Below, one piece after another: positions 1-8,410 of a stretch of 64,000 bases of DNA. The translations under genes were made by a program, and so were the position numbers. Numbering within the stretch: position 1 is the first letter of the stretch; every line of letters begins with the position of its first letter. The notes beneath the pieces were generated by a model. It was not told the DNA's origin. It saw only the letters and a program-made list of their open reading frames with translations, and made no database searches. This DNA comes from JBKBYG01 sp046313435 (lineage in GTDB: Bacteria > Pseudomonadota > Alphaproteobacteria > Rickettsiales > Arcanibacteraceae), in assembly GCA_046313435.1 (NCBI GenBank), contig JBKBYG010000006.1:1-64000 (forward strand), written 5' to 3'.

Positions 1-72
1 GAATTATGGGAAGAAGTGAATATACTTGGTACTGAAGTAGCGAATTACCTTGAACCATACATCGTTTCTTAG
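1..72 (+). CDS. 3' end of an unidentified gene (partial)
   Basis: Only frame 1 stays open from the window edge; it gives 23 codons ending in TAG at 70-72, with a C-terminal sequence that ends NYLEPYIVS. The other two forward frames hit stops within about 40 bases. The fragment is too short to identify. The palindromic repeat that follows is typical of the space after a gene end, which fits the reading, but chance openness cannot be excluded. Confidence 0.4.
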   Translation, partial: ELWEEVNILGTEVANYLEPYIVS

Positions 73-119
73 TTAGGAGCTGGTGCAGCATTGTTAGTTA
101 TTCACATCGGCTGAAAAAC

Positions 120-189
120 AGATGCTAAAACGAGTTCAGCATGACCACAGGTTTGAAGCTAGTGTCATGCTGAACTCGTTTTAGCATCT
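120..189. repeat. Palindromic repeat with perfect 26-bp arms
   Basis: Bases 120-145 and 164-189 are perfect reverse complements, separated by an 18-base loop. The core of the arm (gctaaaacgagttcagc) is a variant of the element also present at 9253, 47643 and 59640-59762. Such sequences, based on CCTGAAACAAGTTCAGG, are dispersed intergenic repeats in many Rickettsiales and other Alphaproteobacteria. Transcribed from either strand it would form a very stable hairpin, so it may also end transcription of the neighbouring genes. Confidence 0.85.
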
Positions 190-203
190 CCTAAGGTTTC
201 AGA

Positions 204-245
204 AAGTGGGGCGAGAAAATAGACTTAGACTGAAAAGCCCCTCTT
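204..245. terminator. Weak hairpin, possible terminator
   Basis: Bases 204-212 pair with 237-245 as a nine-position stem with one mismatch (ggggc/gcccc core), with a 24-base loop. The loop is long and the following T-run is short, so terminator function is uncertain. It lies between the end of the leftmost gene and the end of the reverse-strand nusB. Confidence 0.25.
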
Positions 246-289
246 TAACGCTTAAGCTTTTAATCTTAATAATAATTTTAAATTAATAC

Positions 290-799
290 CTATAGAGGTT
301 GCGTAGGCGAAGAAATATTTCTTATATTTTGTGCAATTTTATCTAATATACCATTTATAAAACCAGTTTCAGATTCAGAAAAAAAGCCGCGTGCAATAGT
401 TGTATATTCGTTAATTATAACTTTAGGTGGAATTTCCTTAAAATACTTGAGTTCACAAACACTTGCACGAAGAGTTGATTTTATTAGCAACGCTAATTTT
501 TCTAAATTCCAATCTTCAGTTAAATATTCTGCGATTATTGCATCAATTTCAGATTGCGATTCAATCACTTTAGTAACTAGCTTATGAAAAAATTGCTGAT
601 CAGGTTCAATTAAAGCAGAATTATTTTTAGAGTCGATCGATTCAAATAGTAAATTATCTTTTTCAAAAGAAGCAAGGGAATCAAGTATAAGTTTCGAAAC
701 ATTTCTGTCCTGATCCCTTATATCATCAGCATATAAAGCTTGAATTGCAGCAAGTCGAGCTGTAGTTTTTCTAATAGTTAAAGGTAATTTGTCAAGCAT
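290..799 (-). CDS. nusB: Transcription antitermination factor NusB
   Basis: The 169-residue product fits NusB, an all-helical RNA-binding factor that with NusE (S10) assembles on boxA RNA to keep RNA polymerase elongating through rRNA operons. Visible family features are the N-terminal RLAAIQALYADD helix and the C-terminal VIINEYTTIARGF and FINGILDKIA segments. It is slightly longer than the usual 140-160 residues because of a low-similarity acidic insert around residues 45-75. Its ATG overlaps the stop codon of the upstream ribH-like gene (TAATG), so the two are translationally coupled; a ribH-nusB order is common in bacteria. Confidence 0.93.
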   Translation of the reverse strand: MLDKLPLTIRKTTARLAAIQALYADDIRDQDRNVSKLILDSLASFEKDNLLFESIDSKNNSALIEPDQQFFHKLVTKVIESQSEIDAIIAEYLTEDWNLEKLALLIKSTLRASVCELKYFKEIPPKVIINEYTTIARGFFSESETGFINGILDKIAQNIRNISSPTQPL

Positions 800-1251
800 T
801 ATACTTCAACTAAACCAGGCTCAAAATCTTCATATTTTTCGATAAAATATTCGTAAATTGTTAGCATTTTTAAAGCCGTTTGTGCAGCTAAAGATCCTTT
901 ATTATTTGCTTCAACTAGTGCCTGTTCAAGGTTTTGTGCGCTTATAATGCCATAAGATATAGGGAGTCCATAAGATGTAGCTAAAAAATTTATGCTTTTT
1001 ATAGTTTCAGCAATCATATATTTTGCTTCAAAGGATTCATCTTTAACAATACATCCTAAAGTAATATATCCATCATACATATCAGTATCTAATGCCATTT
1101 TTAGTGTTTGGCAAATTTCAAAACAACTAGGAACAGAAATTTTTTCATATGATACATCTGCTTTATCTAATTCAAGCTTCGCGGCATTATATAATTTTTC
1201 TGCAATATCGACATGCTTTACTGCTTCAATAATTAAAATATTTTTAGTCAT
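799..1251 (-). CDS. ribH: Divergent lumazine synthase (RibH-like)
   Basis: The 150-residue protein aligns along its length with 6,7-dimethyl-8-ribityllumazine synthase, the penultimate riboflavin enzyme, and sits in the usual place before nusB. However, by my eye alignment to E. coli RibE the substrate-binding RFN motif near the N-terminus reads VKH, and the catalytic segment IRGGTAHFEY reads VKDESFEAKY, so the catalytic His is replaced by Glu and the phosphate-binding Arg by Lys. The NNKGSLAAQTAL helix is conserved. The family assignment is good, but catalytic competence is doubtful; it may be a degenerate enzyme or one with a changed role. Only 6 bases separate it from mutL upstream. Confidence 0.8.
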   Translation of the reverse strand: MTKNILIIEAVKHVDIAEKLYNAAKLELDKADVSYEKISVPSCFEICQTLKMALDTDMYDGYITLGCIVKDESFEAKYMIAETIKSINFLATSYGLPISYGIISAQNLEQALVEANNKGSLAAQTALKMLTIYEYFIEKYEDFEPGLVEV

Positions 1252-1257
1252 GATTTT

Positions 1258-3096
1258 TTAGCTTCTCCCAAATAATTTTTCAATATCATTTAATTTTAAT
1301 TTAATATAAGTAGGACGTCCGTGATTACATTGTCCTGAATAGGGGGTTGCTTCCATTTCTCTAAGTAGAGCATTCATTTCATTAATATTAAGCTTTCTAC
1401 CAGATCTTATACTGTGATGGCAAGCGAAAGTTTCAAGTATATGTTCTATTAATTTATGTAAAGAAATATTTTCCTCAAATTCAATAAGTTCATCAGCAAG
1501 ATCGTTTATAAGAAGCCTTATATTAGAATTCGCAATTATATGAGGTATTTCATTAACAATAACATTTATACCGAATTGTTCTATATATAAGCCTAAATTT
1601 TCTAACTCTTTTTTTATTTCAATAAGCTTTCCTGTGCGTTTCTCATCAAGTTCAACAATTTCAGGTATTAACAAGCGTTGACGTGGAATATTGTTAGCTT
1701 TTTGTGAAATTTTAAGTTTTTCATATACTAATCTTTCATGGGCAGCATGCTGGTCAATTATTATAATTGAGTCAGATGTTTGACTTATAATATATGTTTC
1801 ATGGAGCTGACAACGTGCACTTCCAAGCGGATATTCTTTAATCTCTGTATTTTCTACAATCTCATTTTCGAATTGTCTAACAATAGGTTCAATCTTTTTA
1901 TCAATAAACAGACTTGATTGACTAGTTGAAGAAGTGTTTGCAGAAAATTTAGGTTGTACAAAATCTATTTTACGTTCAAAAGCTTTAGAATAATCAACAT
2001 TATTTGAAGCTGGTTTAAAAAAATTGGGTTTATCCAAAGAAATATTTTTATTAATGTTGATAATAGCTTGCTCTGAAATGGTTGAAGAAGTTCTGTCCCC
2101 TGCTACAGTTAAAGCATTTTTAATTGCCCTAATAACAATAGATCTTATATTTGCTGCATCTCTAAATCTAACTTCCGCTTTAGTAGGATGAACATTTACA
2201 TCAACTTCTTCAGTGGGAAGATCAAGGAAAAGAACAGTAACAGGATATCTATTATTTGCAATGAAATCTTGGTAAGCAATTTTAACTGCTATCTGTAAAA
2301 TTTTGTCCCTAACAGGTCTGTTATTAATAAAGAAATATTGATCACTTGATGTGGATTTATTATAAGTAGGAATGCTAGTAAAGCCCTTAATTTTTATATT
2401 ATTATAAGTTTCATTGATTTCTGTAGAATTTTCTGCAAAATTTTTTCCTAAAATCTCTGCAATTCTTTTAAATTTTGCTTCACTATCTTCTCCCTTCTGA
2501 GCTTGGAGTTTTAAAGTTATTTTATTTTCAGTGGCAAGTGTAAAGCTAATATTATGATGAGCAAGTGCAATTTTATTAACTATATCAATGATATATTGTA
2601 ATTCTGTTTTCTCTGATTTTAAAAATTTGAGTCTTGCAGGAGTTGCAAAAAACAAGTCACGGACCTCAATTCTTGTTCCAGTTGTTAAAGAGGCTGGATA
2701 AAGCTCACTTTTTTCTCCTCCAATAACATTAATACTCCAGGCATTTTCTTCTAAATTATGTCTAGAAGTAATATTTAATCTGCTTACCGAGGCTATTGAA
2801 GGTAAAGCCTCCCCACGAAAACCAAAATGTTTGATGTCAAATATATCCACTTCATCAAGCTTGGAAGTGGTATGCCTGTCTGCTGATATCAATAAATCTT
2901 CTGGCCGCATACCAAAACCATTATCGGTTATTGAAATCAAATTACGACCAGCATTATTTAAAATAATTGAAATTTCTGAAGCTTGCGCATCGATAGAATT
3001 TTCAATTAACTCTTTTATAGCTGAAGCAGGACGTTCAATAACTTCACCTGCAGCAATTCGGCTGATTGTTAAAGGTGAAAGTAGTTTAATTTTCAT
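1258..3096 (-). CDS. mutL: DNA mismatch repair protein MutL
   Basis: The 612-residue protein has the GHKL ATPase N-terminal domain (residues about 1-330) with motif I ELIENSIDA, motif II DNGFGM and motif III FRGEALPSIASVS, followed by GTRIEVRDLFFATPARLKFL. A poorly conserved linker (about 340-420) joins the C-terminal dimerisation domain. That domain contains DQHAAHERLVYE, which exactly fits the DQHA-x2-E-x4-E metal-binding endonuclease motif, plus ACHHSIRSG and CNHGRPT, so this MutL is predicted to nick DNA itself, as in bacteria without MutH. It is the first gene of a mutL-ribH-nusB cluster. Confidence 0.96.
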   Translation of the reverse strand: MKIKLLSPLTISRIAAGEVIERPASAIKELIENSIDAQASEISIILNNAGRNLISITDNGFGMRPEDLLISADRHTTSKLDEVDIFDIKHFGFRGEALPSIASVSRLNITSRHNLEENAWSINVIGGEKSELYPASLTTGTRIEVRDLFFATPARLKFLKSEKTELQYIIDIVNKIALAHHNISFTLATENKITLKLQAQKGEDSEAKFKRIAEILGKNFAENSTEINETYNNIKIKGFTSIPTYNKSTSSDQYFFINNRPVRDKILQIAVKIAYQDFIANNRYPVTVLFLDLPTEEVDVNVHPTKAEVRFRDAANIRSIVIRAIKNALTVAGDRTSSTISEQAIININKNISLDKPNFFKPASNNVDYSKAFERKIDFVQPKFSANTSSTSQSSLFIDKKIEPIVRQFENEIVENTEIKEYPLGSARCQLHETYIISQTSDSIIIIDQHAAHERLVYEKLKISQKANNIPRQRLLIPEIVELDEKRTGKLIEIKKELENLGLYIEQFGINVIVNEIPHIIANSNIRLLINDLADELIEFEENISLHKLIEHILETFACHHSIRSGRKLNINEMNALLREMEATPYSGQCNHGRPTYIKLKLNDIEKLFGRS

Positions 3097-3228
3097 ATAG
3101 CACCATTAAATGACTTTTCTATAAACTATATCAGATAATCTAATTTGAAAATATAAATATTATTAATTTTTAAATTGATTTTGTTAATAATATTATATAT
3201 TATTAATGTTTAAAGATAGAGGTCCAAT

Positions 3229-3438
3229 ATGGAATTTAAAATTACTTTTGACAATCTGAAACTTGATTTTTCAAATAAATCTATAGAGGAAAATTACTAC
3301 AATTTAGATATTGTAGCCTATAATAATATTGCGCATAAAGAAACTATAAGTTTTAATAATATTTTACCAAGTGCACATATTAGCAGTAAGGACCATTATT
3401 ATAATGATCCTAATCTGATAACAATGGCTATTATTTAA
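3229..3438 (+). CDS. Small hypothetical protein
   Basis: This 69-codon frame starts with an ATG preceded by AGAGG (spacing about 6), in the divergent region upstream of mutL. The product is polar, rich in Asn, Asp and Ile, with no membrane segment, signal peptide or recognisable motif. It ends 1 base before the convergent gene at 3440. The Shine-Dalgarno sequence and codon use argue for a real gene, but no homology supports it. Confidence 0.45.
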   Translation: MEFKITFDNLKLDFSNKSIEENYYNLDIVAYNNIAHKETISFNNILPSAHISSKDHYYNDPNLITMAII

Positions 3439-3439
3439 G

Positions 3440-4096
3440 TTATAAATTTATAGAAGTAGTTATTTGAGATTTACTTTTTTTGTAGCGGTCCAGGAATTTC
3501 GATACTGGGTGTGCTTGCTCAGGTTGTTCTTCTTTGTGGTATATCATAGCTGCATTTAGATGCTTAACATTTTCAGTAGGCGTATTTATTATATATGAAA
3601 CTATATGCTCACAGATTTCAATAGGAACTCCAGTTACTTGACTTAAAGATTGTATAGGATCTTTGGAAATTAAATTGAATTTATTCTTTGAATATTTATA
3701 TATTAGACTAAAGTCTTCTAAAAAAATTAAAGCGTCTTTCACTTTTTGTTCATTACAAATTACATTATTATAATCTTCCTCGCTTATTTTTGCTGCTAAA
3801 GAATATATAATATTATATGTGAATCCACTATCAAATGCTTCCGGCTCAGAATGCTTGTATTTATTAATCAATATTTTTAATGATGGCAAAAATTTCTCTG
3901 ATACAAGTTTTATAAAAAGTGCCAGTTTTGGAGAAAGACTCTTATTATCAGAATTACAGTATTCTGGAGTGTTAAATCCTTTTATTGACAAATTCCTATT
4001 ATAAAAACCATGCATTTTATACCATATAGTGCTTGATTCATTTGGTGTAATGGGTAAAAATATTGAGTTGAATAATTTATAAAACCGGTCATCCAT
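3440..4096 (-). CDS. Hypothetical protein
   Basis: I do not recognise this 218-residue protein. The start is set at 4096 (MDDRFYKLF) because AAAGGGAAC lies just upstream; an ATG at 4111 would lack a Shine-Dalgarno sequence. The product is soluble and charged, with no signal peptide, and a lysine-rich C-terminus (DRYKKSKSQ). It is probably monocistronic, converging on the small gene at 3229-3438. A lineage-specific protein, possibly an effector, is a guess only. Confidence 0.65.
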   Translation of the reverse strand: MDDRFYKLFNSIFLPITPNESSTIWYKMHGFYNRNLSIKGFNTPEYCNSDNKSLSPKLALFIKLVSEKFLPSLKILINKYKHSEPEAFDSGFTYNIIYSLAAKISEEDYNNVICNEQKVKDALIFLEDFSLIYKYSKNKFNLISKDPIQSLSQVTGVPIEICEHIVSYIINTPTENVKHLNAAMIYHKEEQPEQAHPVSKFLDRYKKSKSQITTSINL

Positions 4097-4282
4097 AAAG
4101 TTCCCTTTCATTAAAATTTTACTTAGATTAAATAAATATATTAGTTAAAAAGAAGTTTCAACAGAATTAATAATTTATAGAAATTTTAACTTATTATTAA
4201 TAGATAATTTTTAGCAAAGATTTTCTCTTGCGTAATTTTATAATAACTGGTATTAGATATTTCCAATAAAAAATCCTAATTT

Positions 4283-4369
4283 GCGGTCGTGGCGGAATTG
4301 GTAGACGCGCAGCGTTGAGGTCGCTGTTCTTTAAACGGAGTGGAAGTTCGACTCTTCTCGACCGCACCA
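4283..4369 (+). tRNA. tRNA-Leu (anticodon GAG)
   Basis: An 87-base cloverleaf: acceptor gcggtcg pairs with cgaccgc, discriminator A, and CCA is encoded. The D arm has TGGCGGAATTGGTAGACGCG typical of leucine tRNAs, the anticodon loop is TTGAGGT giving GAG, there is a long variable arm, and the T loop is TTCGACT. It decodes CUC and CUU. It lies directly upstream of mgtE, whose reading frame would otherwise appear to begin inside the tRNA. Confidence 0.95.
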
Positions 4370-4404
4370 TCCATATATATAACAATATAAATAAGCAGGT
4401 GGAA

Positions 4405-5787
4405 ATGGACTTCATTAATAAAAAAAATATAACTAATTTAGAAGCAAGTTATAAATTTAAAGATGAAATATTCCATTTGCTAAATCAAGCTTTTGAAAAC
4501 CATGATTATGGACAGGCAAGTATTCTACTTACTAAGCTCCATTATGCAGACATAGCTGACTTGATCGATAATTCATCTACTGAAGATAGAAGAAGAATAT
4601 TTGAGATATTAGGTGAAAACTTTGATCCAGAAATAATTTTTGAGCTTGATTCTAGTGTTAGAAATTCAGTTATAAATATGATCGGAGCTGAAGTTTTTGC
4701 TAAAAATATTGATAAACTTGATATTGATAAAGAAGTAAATATATTAGAGTCCCTTGATTTTGATGAACAAAATAAGATTTTAAGTTATTTAGATTATTCA
4801 AAACAGAAAATAATAAGTGTCAGATTATCTTATCCTGAAAATAGTGCAGGAAGAATAATGGATAAGGATATTGTTTCAGTACAAGATAATTTTACTGTTG
4901 CGCAAACTATCGAATATATTAAAAATTCTCCAAATTTGCCTAAGGACTTTTATGAGGTTTTTATTGTTGATGAAAATCATAAAATTATAGGCGGTGTTCT
5001 AATCAACCGTATAATCCAAGCAGAACCTAGTAAACTAATCTCAGATATTGCTGATAAAGATATTGTGATTATAAACACCCATACTGATCAAGAAGAAGTT
5101 TCCTATCTATTTAAGCAGTATTCGCTCATTGCAGCACCTGTGATAAATAATGAAAATATCTTAGTAGGTGTTATTAATGTCGGAGATATTATACATGTCA
5201 TGGAAGCAGAAACCGAAGAAGATATAATGAAAATGGTGGGGGTAGGGGAAACTGATTTTCACGCGCATTCACTAGATGTTGTAAAGCACCGCTTTCCTTG
5301 GCTTTTCATCAATTTACTTACCGCTTGTCTTACCTCTTCAGTAATCGACTTTTTCCAAGATACAATTCATCATATAGTTACCCTTGCAGCAATTATGCCA
5401 ATCGTAGCTTCAATGGGAGGTAATGCAGGTAGTCAAACTTTAACTGTAGCTGTAAGAGCAATAGCAAACCGTACTTTAAGTGCGGCTAATGCCAGAAAAG
5501 TTATAATAAAAGAAGTTGTAACTAACCTTATCAATGGTATTATATTAGCCATGCTTGGGGGATTAATAATTTCTTTTTGGCAAAATGATATATATTTAAG
5601 CCTTGTATTTGCAGGCTCTGTTATAATAAATTTTGCCCTTGCGGGATTATTAGGTTCCTTTATACCAATTATTATTACACGTATTGGTGCTGATCCTGCG
5701 GTGGCATCAAGCGTATTCCTGACAGCTCTAACTGACTTAATTGGTTTCTTTTCTTTCCTCGGACTTGCTTCAATATTCTTAGTTTAA
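4405..5787 (+). CDS. mgtE: Magnesium transporter MgtE
   Basis: The 460-residue protein is a Mg2+-gated inner-membrane magnesium channel of the MgtE/SLC41 family. An N-terminal helical superhelix (about 20-130) with the AADIADLI-like segment HYADIADLI precedes two CBS domains (about 140-255) and five membrane helices (about 280-460). Signature segments include MGGNAGSQTLT and the C-terminal DPAVASSVFLTALTD, which forms the pore and metal site. The start is the ATG at 4405 with AGGTGG upstream, because the in-frame extension would run into tRNA-Leu. It appears monocistronic. Confidence 0.95.
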   Translation: MDFINKKNITNLEASYKFKDEIFHLLNQAFENHDYGQASILLTKLHYADIADLIDNSSTEDRRRIFEILGENFDPEIIFELDSSVRNSVINMIGAEVFAKNIDKLDIDKEVNILESLDFDEQNKILSYLDYSKQKIISVRLSYPENSAGRIMDKDIVSVQDNFTVAQTIEYIKNSPNLPKDFYEVFIVDENHKIIGGVLINRIIQAEPSKLISDIADKDIVIINTHTDQEEVSYLFKQYSLIAAPVINNENILVGVINVGDIIHVMEAETEEDIMKMVGVGETDFHAHSLDVVKHRFPWLFINLLTACLTSSVIDFFQDTIHHIVTLAAIMPIVASMGGNAGSQTLTVAVRAIANRTLSAANARKVIIKEVVTNLINGIILAMLGGLIISFWQNDIYLSLVFAGSVIINFALAGLLGSFIPIIITRIGADPAVASSVFLTALTDLIGFFSFLGLASIFLV

Positions 5788-5881
5788 AATAATTTAATTT
5801 TATTTACCATCTTGTTAGTGACAATTAGGATTATTATCTATTTTAAAACTATTAATTTAATTATTGAAAAAGGAGAGACTG

Positions 5882-6697
5882 ATGATTAGTCAACAAACCA
5901 TTAAAGATTTTAATAAAGCTGCATGTGACGGTAATTTAGAATCAATAAATAAAGTTTTGGCAAATGCTAATACAGAAGGACGAAATCAATTAGTATATAA
6001 TAATAATTATTTAGCTTTTACTGAAGCGATGAGTAATGGTAAGTTTGAGGTAGCTGATACAATATGTAATTTAATTACTGATCAAGATAAGAAATACGAA
6101 ATGGCTGGAAGAGCTTTTAGAGCGTGTGTCAGTAAAAATAATACTAAAGTAATGGAGAAATGTTTAGAATTAATTCCGGATCTTGCAAAACAGAAGGATG
6201 CTATAACTAAAGATATTACTGGCGCGTTAAAGCTAGCTGCTCAAAAAGGACATTCAGATTCTATCGAATATTTGGTTTTTAAATATTATGAATTCGGTAT
6301 TGATGTGAAAATCATTACTAACGCAGTTAACAGTTCAAAAGCAACATCGGAGTTTAAGTCTTTAATAAAATCTACAACTCTTACAATTCCTGCAATTAGT
6401 AATCAAATTGCGTTTGCAAAAGAAATATCTCCATTTATGAAAATTTGTAAAAATCCTTTAAATAAATTTAAATTATCGGGTAATGAAAGCACATTTCCCG
6501 AAGATATTACAAGACTTATTCTTAGCAAGTTAACTTCTAGTAAAGATAATTTAAGTTACAAAGAGGCAGAACAGGTAATCAAGTTTGTTGATAGAATAAA
6601 TAAGGATTCAGGTTCTTTTACCAAAGAAAAACTTTCAAAAACTGATTTTGTTATGAAGCTTTTAGAGAGTAGAAAAGGAAGCTTAGAAATCGGATAA
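5882..6697 (+). CDS. Ankyrin-like repeat protein
   Basis: The start is placed at 5882 (MISQQTIKDF) because AAGGAGAG lies 6-10 bases upstream. The 271-residue product has degenerate ankyrin-type helical pairs in residues 5-140, for example FNKAACDGNLESINKVL and ALKLAAQKGHSDSIEYLV, then a less regular lysine-rich C-terminal half. Ankyrin proteins in intracellular bacteria are frequently delivered to the host, but no secretion signal can be read here. It is flanked by unrelated genes and seems to be transcribed alone. Confidence 0.7.
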   Translation: MISQQTIKDFNKAACDGNLESINKVLANANTEGRNQLVYNNNYLAFTEAMSNGKFEVADTICNLITDQDKKYEMAGRAFRACVSKNNTKVMEKCLELIPDLAKQKDAITKDITGALKLAAQKGHSDSIEYLVFKYYEFGIDVKIITNAVNSSKATSEFKSLIKSTTLTIPAISNQIAFAKEISPFMKICKNPLNKFKLSGNESTFPEDITRLILSKLTSSKDNLSYKEAEQVIKFVDRINKDSGSFTKEKLSKTDFVMKLLESRKGSLEIG

Positions 6698-6829
6698 AAA
6701 ATTTGAAATTTTTGGTTGCTCTTATTGTTTAGTATTATTTAATTTTTCAAAATGAATATTTGCAGAATGGATAAATGCAGTAAGAGTAACTAAAATTTTG
6801 AATAAACTTGTAAAAGTTACAATGAAAAA

Positions 6830-7657
6830 TTATTTACAGCTGGGATTGTCATAGCTTATTTTAACAATATCACTCCAATTGATAAACAAGAACTCACTTT
6901 TTGCATAATCATCATCACTATCCAAGAAATGTCTTACAATTAAGCCTTTTTCTACATGTTTAAGTATATAAACATTTTCTAATATTTGTTTATTGAAGTG
7001 GGTAATAGAAATTGAATGACATTTATATTTACTATTTCCAAAATTTTGGGTTTCGAGCTTTCCTTGTAATAGTCCGCCTATATAAGGTATAAATACAAGT
7101 AAAATGAAAATAATTATAGGAAATATTGATATTGTATATTGAGGAAGCTTGTCTTTAAGGAATGCAGAAGAAAACTTATAGATAGCATAAGCTATGATTA
7201 CTGGAATTAGAATTATTGATATAGCAATTATAGGGGTAATATAAATCTCTCCGATAAAAGATTCTAAAACAGGCCAAATAGTCGCTCTACTACTTCCTTT
7301 TAAAAAGGCATATAAAGCTATGAGTAAAACAGTTATACCAAGCAAGACAAATTGAGTAAAATGACTACCGAGTTTTTTCTTAATATAGGCTAGAGAGCCG
7401 CTATAAAATAATATTACTGGAATTAAAAATAACCATACATTATGTAAAGTGTTATTCACATAATCACTTAAGGTCATTAAATCTACAATCTGTGGGTTTA
7501 TAAATTTAAAATATCCCACATTATATGAGATTGATACTATTAGAATTACTGCATAAGATAAACTAAAAAATCCACCAACAGAATTGATGTTCTCTTTAAT
7601 TGTTGCTGATTTATCTGTGGTCTGAGAATTGTTGTTATCTGTATTTTCTTTTGACAT
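6830..7657 (-). CDS. Multi-pass membrane protein of unknown function
   Basis: I do not recognise this 275-residue protein. After a polar, Asn/Thr-rich N-terminus (about 1-28) it has around five hydrophobic helices (approximately 30-50, 75-95, 102-122, 136-160, 172-195) and then a soluble tail of about 75 residues with two cysteines. It converges with the ankyrin-like gene at 5882-6697 and is not obviously in an operon. The topology suggests an inner-membrane protein with a C-terminal sensing or binding domain, which is inference only. Confidence 0.65.
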   Translation of the reverse strand: MSKENTDNNNSQTTDKSATIKENINSVGGFFSLSYAVILIVSISYNVGYFKFINPQIVDLMTLSDYVNNTLHNVWLFLIPVILFYSGSLAYIKKKLGSHFTQFVLLGITVLLIALYAFLKGSSRATIWPVLESFIGEIYITPIIAISIILIPVIIAYAIYKFSSAFLKDKLPQYTISIFPIIIFILLVFIPYIGGLLQGKLETQNFGNSKYKCHSISITHFNKQILENVYILKHVEKGLIVRHFLDSDDDYAKSEFLFINWSDIVKISYDNPSCK

Positions 7658-7765
7658 TGATTAATACCTTTTTCTAAATTTATATTAAAAAAATTTAATA
7701 GTCGTAATGGTCAACTAATATAAGACAAAAAATATTAGATTTTAAAAAAATACCATAAAAAGAAA

Positions 7766-7801
7766 AAATGGCAAGTTTTACTAAGGTAAAACTTGCCATT
7801 T
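7766..7801 (-). terminator. Rho-independent terminator of the BON-domain gene
   Basis: A perfect 16-bp stem (7766-7781 with 7786-7801) with a 4-base loop, followed on the reverse strand by TTCTTTTTA. It lies 19 bases past the stop codon of the gene ending at 7821. This is the clearest intrinsic terminator in the window. Confidence 0.92.
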
Positions 7802-7820
7802 AAAGATGTCTCAAATAAAA

Positions 7821-8174
7821 TTATTGAGCAGCATTAACGTGAGTAGTAACTTCTTTGAAACCTTTGTAATCTTTAACAGCTTCTTTAGTTACTTCTTCAG
7901 CAGCTTTAGCTTCTTCAGCAGTTTTTAAGTTAGTTAAATTAACAACACCATTAATAGTTTCTACACCAGTAGTTAAACCTTTTGTTCTTTCGTCAGCTAA
8001 TAAAGCAGCTTTTACTTTTGTAGTAATTCCTGCGTCATCGATAGCTGTACCAACAGTAGCAGATTTTTCGTTAGCTTTAACTTCAGCAGTAGTTGCAGAG
8101 AAAGCAACAGAAGAAACACCAGCAATTAAAGAAGCAGTAGCTAAAACAGCACTGATTTTTGCGAATTTATTCAT
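7821..8174 (-). CDS. BON-domain periplasmic protein (OsmY-like)
   Basis: The 117-residue precursor begins with a typical Sec signal peptide (MNKFAKISAVLATASLIAG, likely cleavage after AFSA near residue 27). The mature part holds one BON domain (about 43-115): TAIDDAGITTKVKAALL, then GVETINGVVNLTN and the closing KEVTTHVNAA. BON domains associate with membranes or lipids, and OsmY-type proteins act in envelope stress or as periplasmic chaperones. It has its own promoter and strong terminator, suggesting a highly expressed single gene. An upstream SD (TTGGAG) sits 9 bases before the ATG. Confidence 0.88.
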   Translation of the reverse strand: MNKFAKISAVLATASLIAGVSSVAFSATTAEVKANEKSATVGTAIDDAGITTKVKAALLADERTKGLTTGVETINGVVNLTNLKTAEEAKAAEEVTKEAVKDYKGFKEVTTHVNAAQ

Positions 8175-8218
8175 TTATAGAATACTCCAAATTGATTATT
8201 AAAAGTTTATCATTTTAC

Positions 8219-8246
8219 AATCTACGAATTATTTCAGCGTAGTCAA
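8219..8246 (-). promoter_or_regulatory. Sigma-70 promoter of the BON-domain gene
   Basis: Reading the reverse strand, TTGACT (8246-8241) and TAGATT (8224-8219) are spaced by 16 bases, a good match to a vegetative promoter, 45 bases upstream of the ATG. An inverted repeat CTACG-N11-CGTAG (8222-8226 and 8238-8242) overlaps the spacer and both boxes, so it could be an operator; this is inference. Confidence 0.55.
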
Positions 8247-8410
8247 GTTAAAAACTATTAATCAAGAATTATGTATTAGTCAACATAAAGATTTATGGTA
8301 AAAATGTCTTTTTGCAATAAAATATTATTTGTTTAAAATAATTATATAATATATAAGAAATTCGCTAATAAATTAATACAGTCAATTGAAGATTATTAAG
8401 GGGACAATAT

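Noticed and set aside
4197..4415. Reverse-strand 72-codon frame across tRNA-Leu
   Set aside because: It covers the tRNA and has no ribosome-binding site; its sequence is the complement of the tRNA and flanks.
7766..7801. Long perfect inverted repeat as a mobile repeat
   Set aside because: It is unrelated to the dispersed repeat family and followed by a U-run right after a gene end, so an intrinsic terminator explains it.
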